From assembly GCA_015146655.1 (NCBI GenBank), contig VKHL01000020.1:124001-188000 (forward strand): DNA of 64,000 nucleotides, written 5' to 3'. The first letter of the stretch is position 1. Each line of letters starts with the position of its first letter. Source of the stretch: Ochromonas danica (taxonomy: Eukaryota > Sar > Chrysophyceae > Chromulinales > Chromulinaceae). This document shows, piece by piece, positions 20,952 through 28,492 of the stretch. The position numbers and the translations under genes are program-made. The notes beneath the pieces are model-generated. The model was not told where the DNA came from. It searched no databases and saw only the letters and a list, made by a program, of their open reading frames with translations.

Positions 20952-21620
20952 TTAGCTTAGAGTGAGCGCAATCTTCTGACGAATGGCTTGTTGAAGAACT
21001 TCAGCAACAGCCGCGGCGGTGGAGGCCAAGAGCTGCTGTGCTTCTGCCACCATGACTGAGTTTATTAGCCCATTGCTTTCCCAGCCTAGCAACTTGCGTG
21101 ACTCAGTCTCAATCGTAGCTTCGATAAGAGCATCAGCCAAGCGCTCTTCATCCGCGGAGGGATCCACCAACAGACTGCCCCCAACAATGGCTGCCCCCAT
21201 AGCACAGCCTGTGCGTCGCATTGGCAAGGCAGCATCCAGCAAAGCTAACATAGCAGCATTGAAAGCGGTAGCATAGATATTCCCCTGGTCTGAGACGACA
21301 GTGATTTGGACAAAGATGAGGAGGCGCGGATGAGCTTCCAGGATGAGGCATTGAGTGAGCGCTCTGTGAAGACGCTGTCGAAGTGCATAGATCCGACTCT
21401 CTTCCTCCACACCACTCAAAAAAGACAACTCTATCTCTAATGTACACCTCTCATTATTCTCATGTCTGTTAAAGCGTGGCTGGGAAGGGCCAGTGACAGC
21501 AGCACGAACAGTGCTTTGCCCAATCTGAACCATGGCCGCACCATCTGCCTCTGCTACATCTCCTATTGAAACACAGACATTTCTATACTGATTATTACCA
21601 CGAAGATCACTTCGAATCAT
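20952..21620 (-). CDS. RRP46: exosome core subunit RRP46/EXOSC5 (RNase PH fold)
   Basis: Single exon, 222 aa from the first ATG (MIRSDLRGNNQYRNV), similar in size to human EXOSC5 (235 aa). RNase PH-fold signatures: GAAMVQIGQSTVRAAVTGPS, ERCTLEIELSFL, RQRLHRALTQCLILEAHPR, ITVVSDQGNIYATAFNAAM, ALLDAALPMR and GSLLVDPSADEE. In the eukaryotic exosome ring this subunit is catalytically inactive and supports 3'-5' RNA decay and rRNA maturation. It points away from the CDF gene, and the two share a promoter region of about 326 bp. Confidence 0.9.
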   Translation of the reverse strand: MIRSDLRGNNQYRNVCVSIGDVAEADGAAMVQIGQSTVRAAVTGPSQPRFNRHENNERCTLEIELSFLSGVEEESRIYALRQRLHRALTQCLILEAHPRLLIFVQITVVSDQGNIYATAFNAAMLALLDAALPMRRTGCAMGAAIVGGSLLVDPSADEERLADALIEATIETESRKLLGWESNGLINSVMVAEAQQLLASTAAAVAEVLQQAIRQKIALTLS

Positions 21621-21946
21621 GACTTTACTAATAGAATATATCAAATGGACTTATTGTCCTTCATTGGTCAAGTATTATTACATGCGCGTGAAAGAGCTAG
21701 CTCATCCAGATTTGAAGATCTGGCCTCTCCTCTCGGGTGAAAGCCAGCATATCCAGATTTTGAAGATTTGGCTTCCTCTCAGACCTTCTTATGTGTCTGT
21801 GTGTGCGTGTGTGGGTGTGTGGGTGGGTGTGCTGTGCTGCTGTTGTGTTGAGCTTGGCCTCCTTGGCCTTCTCTTCTTGTTGGTGGACCATCATCCTCTC
21901 AAAGCAAACCGACAGAGAAGCAGTGGTTAATGAGAGGGACATAGTC

Positions 21947-22972
21947 ATGACTTTAATTGCTATTGAATTTCCTGAATGTCCATTTCCTAAGATTTCCAAT
22001 GAAACCCTTCTCGAGATCTCTCTCTTCCTCTTCTTCACTTTTGCTATGGCAGAGATGGTGGGTGCCTATGTCAGTTCCTCACTCTCCATGCTCGGGGATG
22101 CCAGCTGCACCTCAATTGATGTCTTCACGTATATTTGTAATGCCTATGTGGAATGGTTGAAAGGTCGCTATGGTCGACTGAGTCAGAGGCTGCGCTATAT
22201 TGTAGACGTCTATGTGCCTGTGCTCTCTGTGGCAGCTCTATTAGGAATCACTGCCTATGTAACCATCGATGCGGTGTCTGTGCTTGCCCACCCTCCCCCA
22301 GAGAACACTGTGGACGTCTCCTTCCTGTATGGCTTCTCTGCCGCCAATTTCTTGATTGATCTGCTGTGCTGCGCTCTCTTCCTCTTCAGACATGACGTCT
22401 TCCATGATCACCACAAGCTTCCTCAGCTTCCTATTGAGACGGATATCTACGATGATGATCGTGAGTTTGGATGTCTGGAGGATGAGCTTGAGGGGGTAGA
22501 GGGCAAGCCCCCAACTACTACCCTCACTACCCCTTCTTCTTCTTCCTCCTGTTGGTCTTGTCAATGGATGGTTGCTCTCCATCACACAACACATGCACCA
22601 GGTCATCGTAAGAATCTCAATATGATGTCAGCATTCGCTCATGTGGTGGGTGATACTTTGCGGACAGTGGCCATGTTCCTCGCAGCATTGATCAGCTCTC
22701 TTTCAGGAGTGGATGGAGACATCTGTGATGCCTGGGCTGCTGTCCTGGTCTCCTTGTCTATTGTCTGGCTATGCTGGCCATTAATTGTGGAGATCCGTGA
22801 AGCAGCCCTGCAGATAGAAGAGGATGAGCAAGAGGAGGATGAGGTGGAGTTGCGGCCGTTAGCTCCTTCTCGCCAAGTCCCTCAGAATAGAAAGGAGCAG
22901 TCCACGAGGCCGTACACGCGCCTCAACTTGAAGGAGGATCTGCAAGATGAGACGTTAGAAGGGGTGGTGTAA
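21947..22972 (+). CDS. cation diffusion facilitator (CDF/ZnT-type) metal transporter
   Basis: Intronless, 341 aa from ATG 21947 (MTLIAIEFPECPFP). An earlier in-frame ATG at 21791 would add 52 residues translated from a GT-rich simple repeat and is less likely. About six membrane helices are seen. TM2 reads SLSMLGDASCTSIDVFTYICN and TM5 reads NMMSAFAHVVGDTLRTVAMF. TM5 keeps the CDF metal-site HxxxD; in TM2 the usual His is Cys (CTSID). A His-containing cytosolic loop (FRHDVFHDHHKL plus an acidic, Ser-rich stretch) sits between TM4 and TM5. Expected role: proton-coupled export or compartment loading of Zn2+ or a related ion. The C-terminal tail is acidic and lacks a clear CDF cytosolic domain. 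Confidence 0.82.
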   Translation: MTLIAIEFPECPFPKISNETLLEISLFLFFTFAMAEMVGAYVSSSLSMLGDASCTSIDVFTYICNAYVEWLKGRYGRLSQRLRYIVDVYVPVLSVAALLGITAYVTIDAVSVLAHPPPENTVDVSFLYGFSAANFLIDLLCCALFLFRHDVFHDHHKLPQLPIETDIYDDDREFGCLEDELEGVEGKPPTTTLTTPSSSSSCWSCQWMVALHHTTHAPGHRKNLNMMSAFAHVVGDTLRTVAMFLAALISSLSGVDGDICDAWAAVLVSLSIVWLCWPLIVEIREAALQIEEDEQEEDEVELRPLAPSRQVPQNRKEQSTRPYTRLNLKEDLQDETLEGVV

Positions 22973-23201
22973 GAGGTCAGATAGATTGTTCATATTGTAT
23001 AAATAATATTATAAGCGACAGGTGCTCTATTTTTAAAATTGAGTTGTAATCATTCATTTTGACATCGCACCTCAAATCTATACCTGTGATCCTAAATCAT
23101 AACTCGTCAACTTGTTAAGGTTTTCCGGTTAGCCAAATCCCCAGATCAAATCTCCAGAGCTCCATCTGTGTGAGAGTCCATGGAATGAAAAAGAACTGAA
23201 A

Positions 23202-24710
23202 ATGGCTGAAAACCCTTTCAACAGTCGTATCCAATATCGTCTCAAGCAGGATAAGGACTCTATAGAGCGCAGGGAATGGTATAATCGTCTTCAGCAACCT
23301 GTTTTTCAGCGCTATCACGATCAAAAAGTTCTTCGTGAAGGTGTGCTCTCTGCATTGAACCCATCTACTGCCTCTACCTCTACCTCTACCTCTACCACTA
23401 CCTCTATCGCAACACACAAGGTCCAAGCAAGGGATGAAGAAGCAAAAGTGAAAGATAGAGAGAAAGTTTCAGTTTCTGAGAAGAAGATACTCTCTAGTAG
23501 TACTAGTGACCGCCGCCCCTCTTCCTCTGCCTCTGTCAACACCTCCTCGTCCTCTTGGCTGTTACCTTTGCTTCATAATCCTTCCTTAAGAAATGTTGAC
23601 CTTCTATTCATTGCCATCCCAGACATCGCTTGTGGTCCTTCCCTCTTCTATCCACTTGTGGAGCGATTGTCTCGTCTGCCTGTTCACTTTTATTGTGTTT
23701 GCTTTCCTGGTCGTGCTGAACGAATTGGGGAGAAAGTTTGTGAAGATAGAGTTCAAGCTTTGGTTGCAATTCGACGAGAAGTCTTAAAGGTTCTTTCCCT
23801 CTTTAATTCCGCTTCGTCAGCAGTGAGGACCATTCTCTTGGGTCATGGCATGGGTGCTATCCTAGCTTATGACCTGTGTCGCATCCTGGCTTCGGATAAG
23901 ATAGCCATTGAACGCTTGGTTGTTTGCTCTTCTCCTTCTCCTCTTGTTCTTTCAAGAGCCATTCGTCCGCGAGAAAATTTTGATCCTTCAGATCGATCTT
24001 CTTCGACCACTTCAGCGGCTAATCCTGTCAGATCAAGACGAGAAATACTAAGAGACTATCTCAACATCTATGGTGGAATTGTAGAGGACAGTGATTTATT
24101 GGTCAGAAAGGATCTTCTCAATCTGTTTGTACCCGCTATTCAAGCCGATGAGCGTCTGTTAGATAATTATGTTCCATTGCCTCCGTTGTTGCCGACGGCA
24201 GATTTAGAGAGTCAACTAATTGAAGGTTTCTCCATGCAAGAGAGTTTAGATACTTTGCGTGAAATGGGTGTAGGTGTATATAAAGTACAAGCGAGTATTA
24301 TATATATTCATGGTCTTGAGAGTGCGCCAACAACTGAAGAGAAAGAGCAAGAAGAGAAGACTGCAAGTAGTTATCCCTCCACTGCACTTTCTTCACGTAC
24401 CTCTTCGAATCGGCAAATGCTTAGTAGTCGACAGAGTACTGGTCTGTCCTCTTTATTGTCTTCTGCGCTTCGTGGAAATAATGCTACTGTGGTGCAAGAG
24501 GATGAAGGATGGGAGGAACTAACCCGGTCTGGTTATGAGGAGCAAGTATTTGTTGTTGGTGGACACTTCTGCATCGTCCATCCTGATGCTTGTGACTACC
24601 TGTGCGATATAGTTCGACAGTTGTCAGGAGATGGAGATAATGGACAGACGAAGGGCACCACAGATTATGGTGACAATAGCAGCGATGACGGCAAAACCTC
24701 AGGACGGTGA
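23202..24710 (+). CDS. thioesterase-domain (GrsT-like alpha/beta hydrolase) protein lacking the nucleophile Ser
   Basis: Intronless, 502 aa. After a Ser/Thr-rich 110-residue N-terminus the domain runs from VDLLFIAIPDIACGPSLFYP through CFPGRAERIGE, ILLGHGMGAILAYDL and ERLVVCSSPSP to the C-terminal EEQVFVVGGHFCIV. This is the layout of type II thioesterases that act with polyketide or nonribosomal synthases. The nucleophile elbow should read GHSMG but reads GHGMG, and the acidic residue region reads HGLESAP rather than the usual GxxD. The His of GGHF is kept. So the fold is clear but normal Ser-dependent hydrolysis looks lost; a binding or scaffold role is an inference. A poorly conserved Ser-rich insert of about 80 residues precedes the His motif. 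Confidence 0.78.
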   Translation: MAENPFNSRIQYRLKQDKDSIERREWYNRLQQPVFQRYHDQKVLREGVLSALNPSTASTSTSTSTTTSIATHKVQARDEEAKVKDREKVSVSEKKILSSSTSDRRPSSSASVNTSSSSWLLPLLHNPSLRNVDLLFIAIPDIACGPSLFYPLVERLSRLPVHFYCVCFPGRAERIGEKVCEDRVQALVAIRREVLKVLSLFNSASSAVRTILLGHGMGAILAYDLCRILASDKIAIERLVVCSSPSPLVLSRAIRPRENFDPSDRSSSTTSAANPVRSRREILRDYLNIYGGIVEDSDLLVRKDLLNLFVPAIQADERLLDNYVPLPPLLPTADLESQLIEGFSMQESLDTLREMGVGVYKVQASIIYIHGLESAPTTEEKEQEEKTASSYPSTALSSRTSSNRQMLSSRQSTGLSSLLSSALRGNNATVVQEDEGWEELTRSGYEEQVFVVGGHFCIVHPDACDYLCDIVRQLSGDGDNGQTKGTTDYGDNSSDDGKTSGR

Positions 24711-24911
24711 AGGTTTGCTCTCAAATTAATGAGACCTTTTCTAGCACTCCAGCACAGTTTGATTCTTACAGTAAATAAACCATATATCAAGTTTCTATCA
24801 ACTGCCCTCTCTATATTCAACCTGGCTGTGCTATCTAGTTGACAAGAAGAAGGATTTATATTTCACAGAATGATGACTTTTTCTCGTTCATCTCAACTGT
24901 CGTGCACAGCA

Positions 24912-26264
24912 TTAGTCTGATGGATTTAACAGCAATATACCAAGAGTTTGTACCGTGTGTCTCACACCGGGCGAAGGAGGTGCTCCTGGGCTCTCTTCTC
25001 TATCTTCCTCTCCGTCAGAAGCATGACTCTTACCGTGCAGATACTCATACTCCATTCTCACATTCTCTTCTTCGTCTGGACTTCTAGTACGGAATCGCTG
25101 ACAATCATTCTTCCATGTTGGGAGAGAAGGAGGAAGTCCTTCGTCTGTATGCAGGCTGCGATAGCAATAAGCTGGATAAGGTGTCGCAAAAGGAAACTGT
25201 GGGCCTGAATGGGCGATGTAAAGACGCACTGCTGGTCCACTGAGTATCCAATGCTCGGTGACTTCGTTGGCATTGGCCAGGAGGTTAAGAGGACGCAAAG
25301 TGGACAGGTAGCGTGAACTAGCCCACCAGAAGTTGCCCATCAGTCGAGATCGTGGGTGCAAACGATAATTTGTGGCAATGACATCAAACGCACCGCTCTT
25401 CAGCAGATGATAGCATTGCTCTTGTTGATGAAGAAGGAAGTGGATCATCATGTTTCTGAGGTCTGAGAGACTTTCCTCTCCCTCTAGTGTGTTTAAGTAA
25501 AGCACCTGTTTCTCTAATCCCCAAGTAGTGATCAAGTCGCTAAAGCTTTGAATGAGATTAAGACTTGGAACTTGTTTAAACTTTGTGCTGATAGTCACAG
25601 GGAGGAGAAAGATGGTGTTGAGATGAGAGGAGGGCACAGTGATGTCCAATCGAGTGCCATAATAAAGAACCACCACCATGGCATCAAACTTCCTCATAAG
25701 CACTTGTTCCAAAACGTGAGAAAGAGCATTGGTATCGCGTTCAAAGTTATCGAAAGAGACCGTAACATGCAGAAAGATGAAGGCTTCGGGCAGACTCTCT
25801 CTCTGTTGCAGCAGCTGCAACAAAGTACTCCAGGCCATACTCATTTCATGGTTCAGAGAGGTCACTTCTTCCTGAGTGATCGAAGGGTCAGAAGAATAGA
25901 GCCATTGGTGGTCAAGCAGGGACTGGGCCTCGTAGCCTTTAGAGCTCTGCTTCCACACTCTATGCATCAACTTCTGCACCGACATGCATTGATTGATCGT
26001 GATCTGCTTGGCCTCACAGAAGTTGAAGATATTAGACTGAATGTCTTTCTCAAAGATGGAAAGTTGGATCTCTGTATGATGCATCTCTCGGTCTATGTCG
26101 TCCCTCGAATAGTGGAGGGGATAGCTGAGCAAGAAGTCCATATTGAGTCCATCCGCTCTCGCCTTCTCCTCCTCATCGCCATAGGCACGATTCACAACGA
26201 AGTTAATAAATAGCCAAAGCCAGCATAACTTGGTTATTTGTATCAATAAAGTTGATATTGGCAT
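24912..26264 (-). CDS. glycosyltransferase-like secretory protein, paralogue 1 of a divergent pair
   Basis: Intronless, 450 aa from ATG 26264, with an N-terminal signal or anchor (STLLIQITKLCWLWLFINFVV). The C-terminal half shares many blocks with the protein encoded divergently from 26350: YLNTLEG, MMIHFLLHQQEQCYHLLKSG, GNFWWASSRYLSTLRPLN, EHWILSGPAVRLY, CYRSLHTDEGLPPSLPTWK and NVRMEYEYLHGKS. The pattern D-M-M-x-x-F-L, then FDV, then GNFWWA resembles an uncharacterised glycosyltransferase-like family widespread in algae and bacteria; I cannot name it. The related YLHTKG motif of the partner is YLNTLEG here. Residues 50-250 diverge strongly between the two. ER/Golgi location is inferred from the N-terminus. 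Confidence 0.75.
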   Translation of the reverse strand: MPISTLLIQITKLCWLWLFINFVVNRAYGDEEEKARADGLNMDFLLSYPLHYSRDDIDREMHHTEIQLSIFEKDIQSNIFNFCEAKQITINQCMSVQKLMHRVWKQSSKGYEAQSLLDHQWLYSSDPSITQEEVTSLNHEMSMAWSTLLQLLQQRESLPEAFIFLHVTVSFDNFERDTNALSHVLEQVLMRKFDAMVVVLYYGTRLDITVPSSHLNTIFLLPVTISTKFKQVPSLNLIQSFSDLITTWGLEKQVLYLNTLEGEESLSDLRNMMIHFLLHQQEQCYHLLKSGAFDVIATNYRLHPRSRLMGNFWWASSRYLSTLRPLNLLANANEVTEHWILSGPAVRLYIAHSGPQFPFATPYPAYCYRSLHTDEGLPPSLPTWKNDCQRFRTRSPDEEENVRMEYEYLHGKSHASDGEEDREESPGAPPSPGVRHTVQTLGILLLNPSD

Positions 26265-26308
26265 GCTCGACTCATCATCGGTTTTATGTCTCTGTGGACC
26301 CGTTTCTC

Positions 26309-26317
26309 TTAAGTTAA
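26309..26317. promoter_or_regulatory. TTAAGTTAA element in 85-bp bidirectional promoter
   Basis: Third occurrence of the 9-mer, in the only 85 bp between the divergent paralogue start codons at 26264 (-) and 26350 (+). Confidence 0.4.
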
Positions 26318-26349
26318 GCCAGTGGAGAAATGAAAATGAAAAGTGAAAG

Positions 26350-27858
26350 ATGTCTTCTGGAAGTCTCTTCAAGATCTCTCTCTTCGTGCTCTTCTTCTTC
26401 TTTAGTCCCTCATGGCACTGGCAGCTGAGTAGTGACCACCTCACAATCAAAAGACTTCCATTACCTTCACCATCCCATCCTGCCCCACCTTTATTATCCC
26501 AGCCAGAAGAGTCATGGCACTGGCCCTTTGCTGTAGTCTATTCTACCATCCATCATCTTGCACAGGGAAATCCTTTTGAATGGTCATCCTTCCTTGAGAG
26601 GAATCTCCCTGAAGAGACTCTAGCCTTCTGCCATGAAACTCCTTCTTATCAATCTCTTGCTGATTGTTCTAAGTTAGAAGGACTTGTCCGAGATCTAATC
26701 TATGAACTTTCTCCTACTCGACCACTTCCATTGCCTTCTTCCCAAATATTCCTTGGGCAGAGCCCCTGGAGAAGGTCTGTCGATGCAGAGCGGGCAGAGT
26801 TCTATGGTTCCGATGATAAAGGCACTTCGCTGGCAGTAATAAATCAAGCAGAGGAGAGAGCGTGGCATGAAATCTTGGCTATTCTTGACACTTTCTCGAC
26901 CTTCCCAGAGCGCGTTGTCTTCATCCATTCTAGTTTACTCGTTCATCCTTCTCCTCATCATTTTGCAATCCTACCTGATCTGCTGAACAGAATCAAAGCT
27001 GCTGGTCTGCATGCGCCCATCTTTGTCTTGCACTATGGCAGAGAGCTCTCTGGTCAGTTGGAATTTTCTCAGTCATCAGTTCATGTGATCGCTGTGTCGC
27101 GCCTAACTTCGTTGTTTGAACTTCCTTCAATCAATTTACTGCATCGGTTTGCTTGCCACATCGAGCGGCAAGGAAAAGGTGCACAGATACTCTATTTGCA
27201 CACCAAAGGAATTAGTTATACTCAACCGCGTCCTGGTGTGGAAGATTGGAAAGATTTAATGCTGTACTTCTTGCTTCAGCGGCACAAGGAGAGCTTTCAC
27301 ATTTTGAAAAGCGAAGCTTTTGATGTTGTTGGAGCAATGCTTTTACAGGACATGTTCGGTCGATACTATTTTGGAGGAAATTATTGGTGGGCAACCACTA
27401 ATTACTTGGCGCGACTAAAGCCCTTGAATTACAGCAGCACGAAATATGCTGCAGAATATTGGTTGCTTGGCAGTCCTTCGGTTAGAATCTACGCGCCTGA
27501 TACATTAAAAGGCGAGGAAATTCGAGCAGTTCATTATCGCAGTCGTTATCCACCTCACTGCTATCGCAGCTTGCGTGCAGACGAAGGAATTCCTCCTTCT
27601 CTTCCCACTTGGAAGGCCTCTTGTCAGCGACTCGATCCTAAATTTAACAGTCAGGATGAAGAAGAGCATGTGAGAATGGAGTATGAGTACCTGCATGGCA
27701 GGAGTACTATCCCTGAAAATGATATTCGGAGAACATTAGAAGCAACGGATGGCGAAACTAATAGCATTAGGGCCGAAGCGAGGGACAATGTGAGTAGCCT
27801 TTCTACTCCAACAGCAAGTACAGCGCACACTCTTGGCTTGCTAATTTTAGGTTGTTAA
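26350..27858 (+). CDS. glycosyltransferase-like secretory protein, paralogue 2 of a divergent pair
   Basis: Intronless, 502 aa from ATG 26350. The N-terminus has a strong hydrophobic segment (ISLFVLFFFFSPSW). The conserved blocks are ILYLHTKGISYTQ, VEDWKDLMLYFLLQRHKESF, EAFDVVGAML, GGNYWWATTNYLARLKPLN, AEYWLLGSPSVRIY, CYRSLRADEGIPPSLPTWK and EHVRMEYEYLHGRS. Sequence family and likely ER/Golgi location are as for its partner. It keeps YLHTKG where the partner has YLNTLEG, so this copy may be closer to the ancestral active form. The enzymatic activity is not known. Confidence 0.77.
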   Translation: MSSGSLFKISLFVLFFFFSPSWHWQLSSDHLTIKRLPLPSPSHPAPPLLSQPEESWHWPFAVVYSTIHHLAQGNPFEWSSFLERNLPEETLAFCHETPSYQSLADCSKLEGLVRDLIYELSPTRPLPLPSSQIFLGQSPWRRSVDAERAEFYGSDDKGTSLAVINQAEERAWHEILAILDTFSTFPERVVFIHSSLLVHPSPHHFAILPDLLNRIKAAGLHAPIFVLHYGRELSGQLEFSQSSVHVIAVSRLTSLFELPSINLLHRFACHIERQGKGAQILYLHTKGISYTQPRPGVEDWKDLMLYFLLQRHKESFHILKSEAFDVVGAMLLQDMFGRYYFGGNYWWATTNYLARLKPLNYSSTKYAAEYWLLGSPSVRIYAPDTLKGEEIRAVHYRSRYPPHCYRSLRADEGIPPSLPTWKASCQRLDPKFNSQDEEEHVRMEYEYLHGRSTIPENDIRRTLEATDGETNSIRAEARDNVSSLSTPTASTAHTLGLLILGC

Positions 27859-28492
27859 TTACCCTCGCGAAGAAGGAACTTTGGTAATTTAATGAAAATC
27901 GATAGTTATCGTAATCATTTGGTTTCGGTTCATCAAAAAGCGCAGATGATGCTCTAGTTTGAATGTGACTAACTGAATAAGCAGCAAGTCACAATGTCAT
28001 GGATTCGATCGGCATTCGACTGTATATTATTGTTTTTTTCATCTCATGGTTACCGCCTTCTCTAGCAAAAGGGACAGAAAGATGACGAAGACAACGCAGA
28101 GAGAGTTGTTGCTCATGTACATTATTTTTAATGGTGCACTACCTCAATTGCTCCTCATGGAGGAGAGTAACTTAAAGAATAAATACCCGGAATACACGAA
28201 GAAGTACATACACTGCTAAACTATCGCAAATACTGAAATAAGGAAAACACAATGGCATGGGCATCTAACCAATCATTTCTACATCGCTATTCAACTTAAT
28301 GACCATTTCTGTCAAATAATAATACAAAAACAAAACTATCTACTATATACAAGACAGGGATATGACTGGCAAGAGGGAGATCTTAATGTCATCATGTACT
28401 GAGAGAAAGATAGAGAACTGCAAGAAGGGGAACAATAGACTAGCAATGATTATGACAAGAAAATGTGAAACTCTAAATGGAATGGATGAATC
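27859..28492. other. convergent 3' intergenic region
   Basis: 634 bp, moderately AT-rich, between the 3' ends of two convergent genes. No ORF, RNA gene or notable repeat. Confidence 0.4.

Noticed and set aside
21791-21946. Upstream ATG extending the CDF protein by 52 residues
   Set aside because: The extension is encoded by a GT-rich simple repeat and lies before the usual CDF start; kept only as an alternative.
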